A stretch of DNA of 64,000 nt from Echinicola salinicaeni (GCF_014280965.1 NZ_JACODZ010000005.1:310001-374000); one strand, 5' to 3'. Shown: positions 8,573-18,084, counted from the first letter of the stretch. Numbers and translations: made by a program. Notes: generated by a model not told the origin, from the sequence alone.

Positions 8573-9499
8573 TTAGCCATTAACTTGTAAGCTATTTGAA
8601 ACAGTCTCCTCTCCGCCTGTTTCTCCTTCAGTTTCACGAACATATTCTTCACCTTGAGGCTCTTTAGGATTCGCCGGAGTCGTCCCCTCTAGAGAGAGCA
8701 CGAAATTCGCTACTTGTTGAATTTCTTCTGGACTTAACTGGTCTTGCCAAGGAATCATTCCTTTTTCTGGAACCCCATATTTAATAACGGAAAACACATC
8801 TGAAATGCTTCCTCCATGCAACCAAAATTTATCTGTAAGGTTTGGACCTACACCACCTCCTCCATCGGAAGCATGACAGGCTACACAGTTATTCTGAAAT
8901 ATGGTCCCGCCCATTTCTAACATGGTCTGGGATTGGTCTAGGGCTACATTCGTTTCATCAATGGAAGCCAATGCCAAAGCTTTTCGCTCCTCGGCCGCAA
9001 TGGCTTCCTCTGCCAGTTCAGCCTGATATTCCTCTGTTGGTGATTTACCAAATCCTACATTGGTGTTGTTCACCAAATAAACAACCGCAAATAGTATGGT
9101 TCCGTAAAACACATACTTTAACCAAGGAGGCATATAATTGTCCAACTCTACAATACCATCGTAGTTGTGATCCAATAATATTTCCTCTTCTTCCTCAATT
9201 GGTTTAAGTTTTCCTGTGACAAATTTTTCTTTAAAATTATCCCACCAGCTTGGCTCTTTGGCCATTTCCGGATTTTCCTTATTGAGCAAAGCAACTATAA
9301 AACTGGTCAGATAGATCAGTAAAATCATCAGGAGCACCATCAATCCCAGCACCACCATGATGATGATCAACAAGGTCAGCTGACTGCTATCCATCTCCCC
9401 TAAAGTCTCGAATAATCCCTTTTCAGCCTCTTGGGCCATCGCTGATCGAGAGATAAGTGCCAACATGGACACCAATAATGCTATTTTAGTTTTTTTCAT
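8573..9499 (-). CDS. ccoP: cbb3-type cytochrome oxidase subunit III, mono-haem
   Basis: 308 aa from the preferred Met at 9499 (MKKTKIALL), which opens a signal-like helix; an earlier in-frame start at 9523 lies inside ccoQ. Two hydrophobic segments come first (near 40-75 and 140-155), then a conserved linker LDHNYDGIVELDNYMPPWL typical of CcoP. Residues near 205-285 form a cytochrome c domain with CVACH and GMIPWQDQLS supplying the axial Met. Only one CXXCH is present, whereas proteobacterial CcoP is di-haem. It overlaps ccoQ by 14 bp. It passes electrons to the CcoNO core. Confidence 0.93.
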   Translation of the reverse strand: MKKTKIALLVSMLALISRSAMAQEAEKGLFETLGEMDSSQLTLLIIIMVVLGLMVLLMILLIYLTSFIVALLNKENPEMAKEPSWWDNFKEKFVTGKLKPIEEEEEILLDHNYDGIVELDNYMPPWLKYVFYGTILFAVVYLVNNTNVGFGKSPTEEYQAELAEEAIAAEERKALALASIDETNVALDQSQTMLEMGGTIFQNNCVACHASDGGGGVGPNLTDKFWLHGGSISDVFSVIKYGVPEKGMIPWQDQLSPEEIQQVANFVLSLEGTTPANPKEPQGEEYVRETEGETGGEETVSNSLQVNG

Positions 9500-9677
9500 G
9501 GCTCGCAAAATTTGGGTTATCATCCTCCATTGGAAGGGATTTCATATGATCTATATACTGCTTATCTGCCTTCACCACCCACCAAGCAACACCGATAAAA
9601 AACAGCACAAAAATGAGCAAAGACAAAATGGGATAAATCTCCACGTTCTCTATAGAAGTTAAAATTTCCTTTTTCAT
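9486..9677 (-). CDS. ccoQ: CcoQ-like small oxidase subunit
   Basis: 63 aa with one transmembrane helix (YPILSLLIFVLFFIGVAWWVV) and a short charged tail. It sits between ccoNO and ccoP, the normal position of CcoQ, and its 3' end overlaps the ccoP start by 14 bp. CcoQ stabilises the cbb3 complex in proteobacteria. The call depends mainly on context and topology. Confidence 0.85.
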   Translation of the reverse strand: MKKEILTSIENVEIYPILSLLIFVLFFIGVAWWVVKADKQYIDHMKSLPMEDDNPNFASHEKN

Positions 9678-9689
9678 GACTTTTTGGGG

Positions 9690-11843
9690 TTATTTGGCGA
9701 TACTTTCTTCTGATGTCGGGGCATCCGTTTTCTTAATATCCGTTCCTAATCTCTGCAAATAGGCGATCAGGGCCACAATCTCAGCATCTGGCCTTACTTC
9801 TACACCTGCATCTGAAAGTCCGGAAGCGATTCCCTGGGCTTGTTCGTGCAGATCTTTCAAGGCCTGTTCATCAGCATAACCTTCTGGATATGGTACCCCG
9901 AGTTGCTGCATGGTTCTGATTTTATCCGGAACATCTAAATGGTCCATGGTATTGGTAATCATCCATGGGTAAGCAGGCATGGTAGAGCCAGGAGACATCG
10001 TTCTTGGATCTAACATATGGTGATAATGCCAGCTATCTGGATATTTCTTTCCTACCCTGTGCAAATCAGGACCAGTTCGTTTTGATCCCCAAAGGAATGG
10101 CCTGTCGTAAACGAATTCACCAGCTTTGGAATATTCTCCATAACGCTCAGTTTCAGATCTGAAAGGCCGAATCATCTGTGAGTGACATCCCACACAACCA
10201 TGTGAAATATAGAGGTCCCTACCCTGCAATTCCAGCGGAGTATATGGTTGGACACTACTGATGGTTGGCACATTCGATTTCACCAACAAGGTGGGCACAA
10301 TTTCTATCACCGCTCCAATAAGAATGGCCACTGTAGCCAAGATGGTAAAGAAGATTGGTTTTCTCTCCCATGCATGGTGCCAGTATTCACCTTTCTTAGG
10401 TACAAACTTGCTAAGCGCAGGTGCCTCATCTGGCTCTTCTGCTTGGAAAACGCCGATTTTAGATGTTTTGACAAGGTTATAAACCATCACTATGGCCCCG
10501 GCCAAGTAAAGCACACCACCGAATGCCCTCAACATATACATTGGAACAATTTCAAGAACTGTTTCAAGGAAATTAGGATAAGCTAATCTTCCCATCTCAT
10601 TGAACTCTTTCCACATCAAGCTTTGGGTCAAGGCAGCCACATACATAGGCAAGGCATAGAAAACAATCCCCAAAGTACCCAACCAGAAGTGGGTGTTCGC
10701 CAATTTAGTAGAGTACAATTTTGTTTTCCACATCTTAGGCCATAACCAGTAAAGCATACCAAAGGTCAAGAAGCCATTCCAGCCCAAGGCGCCAATATGC
10801 ACGTGTGCAACGATCCAATCAGTATAGTGCGCGATGGCGTTCACATATTTCAATGATAGCATAGGACCTTCGAAGGTGGCCATACCGTAGGCTGTAACCG
10901 CCACAACCATAAACTTAAGTACTGGGTCAACTCTTACTTTGTCCCAAGCACCTCTTAGCGTTAATAGTCCATTGACCATACCGCCCCAAGATGGAGCAAT
11001 TAACATCACCGAGAAAGCTACCCCGAGAACCTGCGCCCAGTTGGGCAAAGCAGTATACAAAAGATGGTGAGGCCCTGCCCAGATATACAGAAAGATCAAG
11101 GACCAGAAGTGAACTATAGAAAGCTTATAAGAATAAACTGGCCTATTAGCTGCTTTGGGAAGGAAGTAATACATCAATCCCAAATAAGGTGTGGTCAAGA
11201 AGAAAGCCACTGCATTGTGACCGTACCACCATTGAACCAAGGCGTCTTGAACACCTGCATATGCCGAATAACTTTTGAAAAACGAAACTGGCAAGGCCAA
11301 AGAATTAAATATATGTAAAACTGCCACGGTTACAAAAGAGGCCAAATAAAACCAAATGGCTACATACATATGTCTTTCCCTTCGCTTAAGCAATGTACCG
11401 ATCATATTGGCACCAAAAGCTACCCACACTACAGCAATCCCAATATCAATAGGCCATTCCAATTCGGCATATTCCTTTGAAGTGGTCAAGCCCAATGGTA
11501 GGGTAATCGCAGCAGCAAGGATAATTAACTGCCAGCCCCAGAAATTGATCCAGCTAAGTGCATCACTCCACATCCTGGCCTTCAGCAATCGAGGCATGGA
11601 ATAGTACACTCCGGCGAAAATGGCATTTCCCACAAAGGCAAATATTACCGCATTGGTGTGTAGCGGTCTAATCCTCCCAAATGTGGTATAAGGGTTTCCC
11701 ATATTGGCTTCGGGAAGAAAAAGCTGGATGGCTGCCAATATCCCAACCAGCATTCCGACTAAGCCCCAAACTATGGTGGCTGCTCCAAAGTACTTTACGA
11801 TTTTATTATCGTAACTGAACTTTTCTAGTATTACATCTGACAT
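9690..11843 (-). CDS. ccoNO: Fused cbb3 oxidase subunits I and II (CcoN-CcoO)
   Basis: 717 aa. Residues 1-470 are the haem-copper oxidase subunit I with about 12 transmembrane helices; haem and copper ligands are visible in IRPLHTNAVIFAF, QWWYGHNAVAFF, GPHHLLYTALPNW and DWIVAHVHIGALGWN. From about 500 the chain continues as CcoO: one anchor helix, then a mono-haem cytochrome c domain with ISHGCVGCHSQMIRPFRSE and MSPGSTMPAYPWM. The fusion replaces separate ccoN and ccoO genes and is common in Bacteroidota. It lies 3 bp downstream of ccoS. The product reduces oxygen at high affinity. Confidence 0.97.
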   Translation of the reverse strand: MSDVILEKFSYDNKIVKYFGAATIVWGLVGMLVGILAAIQLFLPEANMGNPYTTFGRIRPLHTNAVIFAFVGNAIFAGVYYSMPRLLKARMWSDALSWINFWGWQLIILAAAITLPLGLTTSKEYAELEWPIDIGIAVVWVAFGANMIGTLLKRRERHMYVAIWFYLASFVTVAVLHIFNSLALPVSFFKSYSAYAGVQDALVQWWYGHNAVAFFLTTPYLGLMYYFLPKAANRPVYSYKLSIVHFWSLIFLYIWAGPHHLLYTALPNWAQVLGVAFSVMLIAPSWGGMVNGLLTLRGAWDKVRVDPVLKFMVVAVTAYGMATFEGPMLSLKYVNAIAHYTDWIVAHVHIGALGWNGFLTFGMLYWLWPKMWKTKLYSTKLANTHFWLGTLGIVFYALPMYVAALTQSLMWKEFNEMGRLAYPNFLETVLEIVPMYMLRAFGGVLYLAGAIVMVYNLVKTSKIGVFQAEEPDEAPALSKFVPKKGEYWHHAWERKPIFFTILATVAILIGAVIEIVPTLLVKSNVPTISSVQPYTPLELQGRDLYISHGCVGCHSQMIRPFRSETERYGEYSKAGEFVYDRPFLWGSKRTGPDLHRVGKKYPDSWHYHHMLDPRTMSPGSTMPAYPWMITNTMDHLDVPDKIRTMQQLGVPYPEGYADEQALKDLHEQAQGIASGLSDAGVEVRPDAEIVALIAYLQRLGTDIKKTDAPTSEESIAK

Positions 11844-11846
11844 ACT

Positions 11847-12032
11847 TTATTTGGTTTTAGGTGACGGTTTAGGCTTAACCGTTTTTTTGTTTTTATGTGA
11901 ATCAAATAGAATTCTTACCGAAGGGGTATAGGTATCGTCAAACTGGCCTTTCTTCATGGCCCTGAAAAACAGGAACAAAAAGCTAGAAGCCAAAACCAAA
12001 CTCACCCCGATCAAAATGAATATTACTTCCAT
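11847..12032 (-). CDS. ccoS: cbb3 oxidase maturation protein CcoS
   Basis: 61 aa with one N-terminal transmembrane helix, MEVIFILIGVSLVLASSFL, then FFRAMKKGQFDDTYTPSVRI, the conserved CcoS signature containing QFDD. The Lys-rich tail is not conserved in the family. The start overlaps the end of ccoI by 10 bp. CcoS is needed for cofactor insertion into the oxidase in Rhodobacter. Confidence 0.93.
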   Translation of the reverse strand: MEVIFILIGVSLVLASSFLFLFFRAMKKGQFDDTYTPSVRILFDSHKNKKTVKPKPSPKTK

Positions 12033-14458
12033 GAATAATTATTTTTACTTCCTTTTCTCATCGCTAGATAATTGATCATCACTGTAGTAAATACCACCAC
12101 CGAAATACTACTCAGTGGCATCAAAATCGCACAAATAACAGGACTAAGCAGGCCTTGAACAGCCAAACTGATCCCAACAATATTGTACAGAAAGCTGAGC
12201 ACAAAACTTGCCTTGATCACATTCCTGCTTTCCTTTGCCAACGCTATAAACTGAGGTAACTGGCCAATTACATCGGCATCCATAATAGCATCACTTGCAG
12301 GAGAAAAATGAGTGGATTGACTGGTTACTGCAATCCCCACCCTGCTTTCTTGCAAGGCACCTGCATCATTCAATCCATCTCCAACCATCACCGTTTTATT
12401 CCCTCTATCGTTCAATGATTTGATGTATTGCAACTTTTCTTTTGGGCTTTGGTTAAAATTCATCTCCACCGCTGCCCCAAATACCTTTTGAAGATTTTCA
12501 CGATCATGATCCTGATCACCGGACAGTAAGTGAACTTGGCCCATATCTTTCAATTGATCCATGGATCTTTCCACACCCTTCCTCAATCCACTTTGGATAT
12601 GAAAATATCCCTTTACTTCTCCATCAAAGGAGATGTAAATCCTATTACCAAAATCTTTGGTTCTAATATTGCCAATCCCCAACCACTTGGCCGAACCTAT
12701 TCGCACTATCTTTCCATTATAAATAGCTTCAATACCCTTTCCAGGAAGCTCCCCTATTCCCTCCACATAAGCAGGCTTGATCTCCCCCAACCATACATTG
12801 ATCCGACTGCTTAAGGCATGCATGGAATGCTGGACCATGCCTTTGATTACTGATTTATTCTCTTCATCCAAGCAAAATCCGATATAGTTTACTGTTGCTG
12901 CAGCTGGATCTGTAAGCGTTCCTGTCTTATCAAAAATATAGGTATCTGCTTTTGCCAGTTGCTCTACCACATGGCTGTTTTTTAAATAAAATTTCCTATT
13001 ACCAAAAACCCTCAAAGTATTACCTAAGGTAAAAGGGGTGGACATCGCCAATGCACATGGGCAGGCCACAATTAAAACGCTGGTAAAAGTTTTCACCGCC
13101 ACGGAAACATCCGTTTGAATCCAAAAAGCTAGAGCACCAAAAGCCACCATCAGCACCACCAATGTGAATTTTCCACTAATGGCATTGGCCAATGATTCCA
13201 GTTCCTTGGGCTTTCCAAGCTGGAAACTATCTTGGTTCCACAAATCAGTTAAATAACCTTGGGAAGGGGCTTTCTGCACATTTAGGAGCAAGGCTCCTGC
13301 CTGCTGCCTACCTCCTGCATAAATTAAAGAACCCTTCTTTACAAAAACAGGCACTTCCTCCCCTGTCACAAAACTATAATCAATTCGGGCTTCCCCTTCC
13401 AGTAACAAACTATCCGCTGGAATCAACTCACCATGACGAATCTTCAAGGTATCCCCTACTTTTATTTTAGGAAGCGAAACAACTTCTTCCCCTTTATTCC
13501 CCAAGCGGGTTACAGCCAATGGGAAGTAGGACTTATAATCCCTGTCAAAAGCAAGACGGTCATAGGTTTTTTGCTGAAAATATTTCCCGATCAATAGAAA
13601 AAACAATAGCCCCCCTATAGAATCGAAATAACCGCTTTCCCCCAGCTCAATTACTTCGTATAGACTATAAACAAACAGAGAAATTATCCCCATGACTATG
13701 GGAACATCCATATTAACACGACCAGAACTCAGAGAGTACCATGCAGACCTATAGTAATCTGTTGCTGAATAAAATATAACAGGAAGTGACAAGGCTAAAT
13801 TGAGCTGGACAAAAAGGCCTCTAAAATTCTCTTCCAATAATGACACTTCACTGAAATACTCAGGCAAACTGAAAAACATCATATTGCCAAAGCAAAATCC
13901 AGCTACTGCCAACTTATATATCAGTTTCCTGTCTATCCTTCTTTTTGGCTTTTCTTCCAATGCATCCAGTTGAATACTCGGCTCATAACCTATCTTAGCC
14001 AATAGCCTCACCAGCTCTTTCAGACTTAGAGCATTATGTACGAATTTGATGTGTACCTCTTTTTTTACATAATCCACCCGAGATTCAAAAATATTCGAAT
14101 TAAGTCTGTGAAGGTTTTCCAATAACCACACACAGGAGGCACAATGTATTGCTGGAATATCAAAGGAAATATGAGTTTCCTTTTCGTTTTGAAAATCTAT
14201 TAATTTTTGGATTACTTCAGGTTCTTCTAAGTAATCAAATCGATTGGCTGATTTATTATTGTTGTCGTTTTTTATGCCAGGCTTTTCACCATACTCATAA
14301 TAACTGCTAAGGCCATTTTCATTCAACACTTCATAAACCAGCATACAGCCTGGACAACAAAAATCCTTTTCATCATAGCGAAGGGATTCATCCAAACACT
14401 GTTCTCCACAGTGGAAGCACAAAGTACGATCCTTTTGTTTAACTTCCTTCATGTTCAT
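12023..14458 (-). CDS. ccoI: Copper-translocating P-type ATPase CcoI
   Basis: 811 aa. The N-terminus has a cysteine-rich region (CFHCGEQC, then FCCPGC) typical of CcoI/FixI, then a heavy-metal-associated domain with AIHCASCVWLLENL. The P1B-ATPase core shows the transmembrane CPC motif (VACPCALAMSTPF), the phosphorylation site FDKTGTLTD and the hinge VGDGLNDAGAL. It exports copper for cbb3 oxidase assembly. It is the first recognised gene of the cco operon and overlaps ccoS by 10 bp. A second Met two codons in is an equally possible start. Confidence 0.95.
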   Translation of the reverse strand: MNMKEVKQKDRTLCFHCGEQCLDESLRYDEKDFCCPGCMLVYEVLNENGLSSYYEYGEKPGIKNDNNNKSANRFDYLEEPEVIQKLIDFQNEKETHISFDIPAIHCASCVWLLENLHRLNSNIFESRVDYVKKEVHIKFVHNALSLKELVRLLAKIGYEPSIQLDALEEKPKRRIDRKLIYKLAVAGFCFGNMMFFSLPEYFSEVSLLEENFRGLFVQLNLALSLPVIFYSATDYYRSAWYSLSSGRVNMDVPIVMGIISLFVYSLYEVIELGESGYFDSIGGLLFFLLIGKYFQQKTYDRLAFDRDYKSYFPLAVTRLGNKGEEVVSLPKIKVGDTLKIRHGELIPADSLLLEGEARIDYSFVTGEEVPVFVKKGSLIYAGGRQQAGALLLNVQKAPSQGYLTDLWNQDSFQLGKPKELESLANAISGKFTLVVLMVAFGALAFWIQTDVSVAVKTFTSVLIVACPCALAMSTPFTLGNTLRVFGNRKFYLKNSHVVEQLAKADTYIFDKTGTLTDPAAATVNYIGFCLDEENKSVIKGMVQHSMHALSSRINVWLGEIKPAYVEGIGELPGKGIEAIYNGKIVRIGSAKWLGIGNIRTKDFGNRIYISFDGEVKGYFHIQSGLRKGVERSMDQLKDMGQVHLLSGDQDHDRENLQKVFGAAVEMNFNQSPKEKLQYIKSLNDRGNKTVMVGDGLNDAGALQESRVGIAVTSQSTHFSPASDAIMDADVIGQLPQFIALAKESRNVIKASFVLSFLYNIVGISLAVQGLLSPVICAILMPLSSISVVVFTTVMINYLAMRKGSKNNYSWK

Positions 14459-14528
14459 TGGTGGTTCTGTATCAATTTAACTATAATGAATCCTATTTTA
14501 AAATATTAGTATATAATATTTTATATTT

Positions 14529-15149
14529 TTAAGCCAGATAAAATGATAAGTTATCATACCAAAATCCACCTTTATAAAAATGAAATAAGACTTTAGCCAA
14601 ATCAGCTTGATAAGCTTTGGAAGTTACCAGCATGGTGGATTTGTTTTTGGTAGCATAAGACCAGAAGTCACCAATTTTCCTAAAATTGAATTTTATAAAA
14701 CTGGTTTCACCAGTATAGTTTCTTATGAGTTGAATCAAGGCTTGCTCTTCTTGAAGTTTTGATTTAGGAATAAAACTTGGAGAAATGATGGTGGCTTGAC
14801 TGCTCTTTATATGCAGTTCGAATTTTTCCAAAAACCCTTGTATGATATCGGCAGAATCAGGAGTTCCATCATAATGAAAGAGGAGTTTATCAAATGACAG
14901 ATCTTGGTCAAACAATAATAATGGAATAGCGCAGGGTCTTTTCTCGAGGACCTGTGGTTGATCTTGTCCATGCAACCAATCCAAGACTTTTGGCAAATTG
15001 GCCATTATCATATAAATGTCTTTCTCTTCTTGATTCAAAACTCCCTCTATCAATCTACGGTCAAAAAAGTCCCCCTGAATCTTTTGGTCATATATAGGAG
15101 CCAATATATCAGTAGGTATTTCCAGGTAATTATGAATGTTGCCTTTCAT
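14529..15149 (-). CDS. Conserved hypothetical protein upstream of ccoI
   Basis: 206 aa, no signal peptide or transmembrane segment, so probably cytoplasmic. The LLLFDQDLSFDKLLFHYDGTPDSADII stretch and the closing STMLVTSKAYQADLAKVLF stretch faintly resemble the alternating strand-helix pattern of a universal-stress-protein fold, but the ATP-binding G-motif is not clear. It is 70 bp upstream of ccoI on the same strand and has an Fnr-like box about 78 bp before its start. It may be oxygen-regulated with the oxidase. I do not assign a function. Confidence 0.75.
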   Translation of the reverse strand: MKGNIHNYLEIPTDILAPIYDQKIQGDFFDRRLIEGVLNQEEKDIYMIMANLPKVLDWLHGQDQPQVLEKRPCAIPLLLFDQDLSFDKLLFHYDGTPDSADIIQGFLEKFELHIKSSQATIISPSFIPKSKLQEEQALIQLIRNYTGETSFIKFNFRKIGDFWSYATKNKSTMLVTSKAYQADLAKVLFHFYKGGFWYDNLSFYLA

Positions 15150-15225
15150 CTGTAATCAATTATAGATTTAAGACAAATTTATACCGCTTCTGGCTGAGGA
15201 ATTATGACATTTAAAAAGCCAAAAC

Positions 15226-15239
15226 CTGATAAAAATCAT
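15226..15239. promoter_or_regulatory. Fnr/Crp-like binding site
   Basis: CTGATAAAAATCAT contains TGAT-N4-ATCA, the core of the FNR box. It is 77-90 bp upstream of the start of the gene at 14529-15149, which leads into the cco operon, and downstream of the Fnr-type gene. It matches the sites at 16073 and 18756 in most positions. Confidence 0.55.
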
Positions 15240-15245
15240 ATATAT

Positions 15246-15285
15246 AAAAACAAAAGCCCAAACGTCTGTTTGGGCTTTTGTTTTT
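15246..15285. terminator. Strong terminator after the Fnr-type gene
   Basis: An 18-bp perfect inverted repeat (15246-15263 and 15268-15285) with loop GTCT carries A-runs and T-runs at both ends, so it can terminate in both directions. It directly follows the stop codon of the minus-strand Fnr-type gene. Confidence 0.92.
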
Positions 15286-15306
15286 GATAAATACGGAATG
15301 ATTTGA

Positions 15307-16017
15307 TCAATTATTATAAAAATCAGATAACCTGGCCAATCCTTTTCTATCTAAAACGATGATCTTTTTGCCTTCAAACTTAATCAGACTGTCCTTCTTA
15401 AATTCAGAAAGCAACCTAATTACCGTTTCAGTAGCAGTACCTACCAAACCGGCTATTTCCTCTCTGGTTAATACCAGATCTATTTTTCTGCTCTCACCAC
15501 CATCTACACCATAAGAGTCAGACAATTTAATCAAGGTAAAAGCTAACCTTTCCCTAATGGTCTTCTGGGTAGCATCAGTTAGCTTCTCTTCCATTAATCC
15601 CAGATTTTGACAAACCGCCTTGGTCAACCTTCTGTGGAAATTGTTGTCCTCAGCGATGAGCTTAAGAAAAGTTTCCTTGGGAATAAAACAGATTTTTGCA
15701 TCTTCAACAATGGTAGCTGAATTCAAATAAGCTTCTTCACCCAACAACGATGTATAACCAAGAAAGTCTCCTTTCTGGACTAATCGGATAATTTGCTCTT
15801 TACCATTAGATGCCGTTTTAAACACTTTTACAATGCCTGAGCTTACACAAAAAACCCCCAAAGGTTTAGTGCCCTCATAAAACAGCATTTGGCCTTTTTT
15901 ATGGGAAATCAAATTTTTGCTGTCCGATAAATTGCATAAATGTTCATCAGATAAACCTGAAAACATGGAAAATTTACGGCTTAAGCATAATTCACATGGT
16001 GTATTCTTTATTGTCAT
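15307..16017 (-). CDS. Crp/Fnr family transcriptional regulator
   Basis: 236 aa. Residues 20-140 form the cyclic-nucleotide-binding-like beta-roll; the C-terminus has a winged helix with LTREEIAGLVGTATETVIRL. The recognition helix ETVIR keeps the Glu and Arg of FNR ETISR. Cys8, Cys11 and Cys28 lie at the N-terminus, giving CX2CX16C rather than the CX2CX5C of E. coli FNR; other Cys are at 57 and further on. An oxygen-sensing iron-sulfur cluster is possible but uncertain. Its neighbours are YceI and porin genes and the cbb3 operon, suggesting control of respiration. Three candidate boxes lie nearby, one in its own promoter. Confidence 0.9.
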   Translation of the reverse strand: MTIKNTPCELCLSRKFSMFSGLSDEHLCNLSDSKNLISHKKGQMLFYEGTKPLGVFCVSSGIVKVFKTASNGKEQIIRLVQKGDFLGYTSLLGEEAYLNSATIVEDAKICFIPKETFLKLIAEDNNFHRRLTKAVCQNLGLMEEKLTDATQKTIRERLAFTLIKLSDSYGVDGGESRKIDLVLTREEIAGLVGTATETVIRLLSEFKKDSLIKFEGKKIIVLDRKGLARLSDFYNN

Positions 16018-16072
16018 GAACCTAAAAATTAATTAACATCACAAAGCTATGTTATAAACCTATTAAAAAAAG

Positions 16073-16086
16073 ATGACTTTTATCAT
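16073..16086. promoter_or_regulatory. Fnr/Crp-like binding site before the Fnr-type gene
   Basis: Read on the minus strand this is ATGATAAAAGTCAT, a symmetric TGAT-N4-GTCA box. It lies 56-69 bp upstream of the Fnr-type start and overlaps the stop codon of the upstream YceI gene, so autoregulation is suggested. Confidence 0.55.
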
Positions 16087-16688
16087 AATAAGTTCCCTTT
16101 AATGGAATTTGAAGACTCAGATTCTAAAAATAATTTGAATTCAACGGTTACTTGATCTTTTACTTTTATAGCCCCAAAAAACTTTTTGGGTGCCTCTAGG
16201 CCAAAATCAGAGAACAAAAATGTGTGATCCCCTTCCAGTTTCAAAACCCCATTATCCAACCTTTCCAGCTTACAAGCAATTTTAATTTTTTGTTGCACCT
16301 TAACCAAGGTAACAATTGCCTCACCACTAATAGCACTATCTTCTCCTTTTACTTTTTCAAGATGAAGAAACTCCATTCCAATATATGGGTGCTGATCAGC
16401 CTTAATGGTACTTTGAAAATCCTTGGTCATAATATTATTCGCACAATCAAAACTTCTTGCTGGAACTCTTATCTTTCCGCTCCAGCTGACCTGACCTTCA
16501 TTTGAATATCTTTCATAAATTTTATCATCTCCGAAATAATTTTCTGACATGCAATAGTAGCTATTGACATTGGTAGTTCCTGCAATACCCAATTCACTTT
16601 CCTCAAGGATATTCCACATAATTGTTTTTCGTTCCTTAGGCATAGTAGCCAACATTAGAATACCAATAAATGAAATCAACTTAAACAT
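16083..16688 (-). CDS. YceI-like protein
   Basis: 201 aa with a hydrophobic N-terminus (FKLISFIGILMLATM) that is a weak signal sequence. The body fits a divergent YceI domain: VPARSFDCANNIMTKDFQSTIKADQHPYIGMEF in the centre, then GEAIVTLVKVQQKIKIACKL and TFLFSDFGLEAPKKFFGAIKVKDQVTVEFKLFL. The last block matches the YceI pattern of an FxDYxI..P.. strand region. Two extra Cys (46 and 81 by eye) could form a disulfide. It lies between the porin gene and the Fnr-type gene, 65 bp from the latter. Confidence 0.75.
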   Translation of the reverse strand: MFKLISFIGILMLATMPKERKTIMWNILEESELGIAGTTNVNSYYCMSENYFGDDKIYERYSNEGQVSWSGKIRVPARSFDCANNIMTKDFQSTIKADQHPYIGMEFLHLEKVKGEDSAISGEAIVTLVKVQQKIKIACKLERLDNGVLKLEGDHTFLFSDFGLEAPKKFFGAIKVKDQVTVEFKLFLESESSNSIKGNLL

Positions 16689-16733
16689 ATCACCTTGATT
16701 TATATTTGACCTATTGAATTTAAAGCAAAAGAA

Positions 16734-16756
16734 GAGTACCGGTTTGCCCGATACCC
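16734..16756 (-). terminator. Weak terminator after the porin gene
   Basis: On the minus strand GGGTATCGG pairs with CCGGTACTC, with some G-U pairs, over a 5-nt loop, followed by TTCTTTTGC. It may give partial termination between the porin gene and the downstream YceI gene. Confidence 0.45.
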
Positions 16757-16783
16757 TTCCAAATTTTATGTGATCATAAATGA

Positions 16784-18052
16784 TTAGAAGCTTATCGCTG
16801 CTTCAATATTCAGTCCATCGAATTTCGCTCCGTCGTATTTAGAACCTGCTGCAAATCCGTCATATTTCTGATTAACATACTCAATTTTGGCTACAATATT
16901 TTTGGTCATGAACCATCCACCACCAATATTGAATCTTTCAATGGAGGTTGTCGGATCATCCGCATTTGCTTCACCTTTCACCTTATTATATCTGCCTCCT
17001 AAATATAACTGCTCACGAGAACCAAATCTATAAAGTAATTCGCCCGCAAGTTGAGTATACTGGCCATCACCTTCGTCCTCGCTGTTCATCGCTGATTCGA
17101 AAATCCCGAAAAACTCCAGACCTTTGAATTTTACAAACGGATTTATTTGAAAGGCAGTAAGCTGTCTAAATCTTGGATTGAAACGACCCTCAAAGTCCGA
17201 TCCACCATCTTCAATTGTATGCAACACGCTGTAGTATCTGGAACCCGCACGGTCACCTCCATATAGTGAAGTTCCAGTTGACAATCCTTGGTTGTTATAC
17301 CAAGAACCTGTCAATCTAACTCTCAAATCCTCGGCAACATAATTGTCATAACCTACTTTACCATAAAACGAAAGTTTATTGTCAGAGTTGTCATTGACTA
17401 CTACTGATTGATTAAGCTTACCATTAGATATGGCGAGCATAGCCAAGAATCCGCTGTTTTGAAGAGTCACTTCTGCAAAGGCCTCAGTAGTAAAGGAGTC
17501 CATGATATAATTCCCAACAAATGGATTGAAAATAGCTCGGGCATTATCTGTTCTTCTAAAGTGTGCATCACCATAGTTGATCTCATCCATACCCACTTTG
17601 ATAGTAGTATATTTCATCAATCCCTCAAGAAATCCGTCAGAAACAAAATCTAGTTTATCCAATTGCAAATAACCTCCTTTTACCCAGGCCTCTGAGTGGT
17701 GTCTTGCAGAAAGATAGGTTCTCAAATGCATTCTAACACCATCCTCCAACTGAACATCAAGGTTCAGGTTGGCTGTAGGAAGATTCAGATTGGACCCTAG
17801 GTCCACCAAGTTGTCAAGATTATTTTCTTGATTGATTCCCTGAAACTGTAAGGCGAAGTCCCCGCCTACTTTCACTCTCAGTCCCTCATAAGTAGAAACT
17901 GAATCTTTACTAGTCTCAAAAACATTGAGCCCATAGCTATTATCAGCTCTATAATATTGTAAGGATTTTTGCGCCTGTACCAAAGAGGTACCTGAAAATA
18001 AAACCGCAAAGAATAGGATAGCATAATTAATGCCTTTTGTCATAGTATTCAT
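16784..18052 (-). CDS. Outer-membrane porin-like beta-barrel protein
   Basis: 422 aa with a signal peptide ending near LVQAQ. The chain alternates short amphipathic strands throughout and ends in LNIEAAISF, a C-terminal Phe as in outer-membrane barrels. Its layout (RVKVGGDFALQFQG, VRMHLRTYLSARHHSEAWVKGGYLQLDKLD, KVGMDEINYGDAHFRRTDN) resembles phosphate-selective or general porins. The substrate is unknown. The start is 32 bp after the stop of the YceI gene at 18085-18654, so the two are probably in one operon under a putative Fnr-like box. Confidence 0.8.
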   Translation of the reverse strand: MNTMTKGINYAILFFAVLFSGTSLVQAQKSLQYYRADNSYGLNVFETSKDSVSTYEGLRVKVGGDFALQFQGINQENNLDNLVDLGSNLNLPTANLNLDVQLEDGVRMHLRTYLSARHHSEAWVKGGYLQLDKLDFVSDGFLEGLMKYTTIKVGMDEINYGDAHFRRTDNARAIFNPFVGNYIMDSFTTEAFAEVTLQNSGFLAMLAISNGKLNQSVVVNDNSDNKLSFYGKVGYDNYVAEDLRVRLTGSWYNNQGLSTGTSLYGGDRAGSRYYSVLHTIEDGGSDFEGRFNPRFRQLTAFQINPFVKFKGLEFFGIFESAMNSEDEGDGQYTQLAGELLYRFGSREQLYLGGRYNKVKGEANADDPTTSIERFNIGGGWFMTKNIVAKIEYVNQKYDGFAAGSKYDGAKFDGLNIEAAISF

Positions 18053-18084
18053 GGCTTTTGCTTTGTTATGTGTTTGTTGATTTA

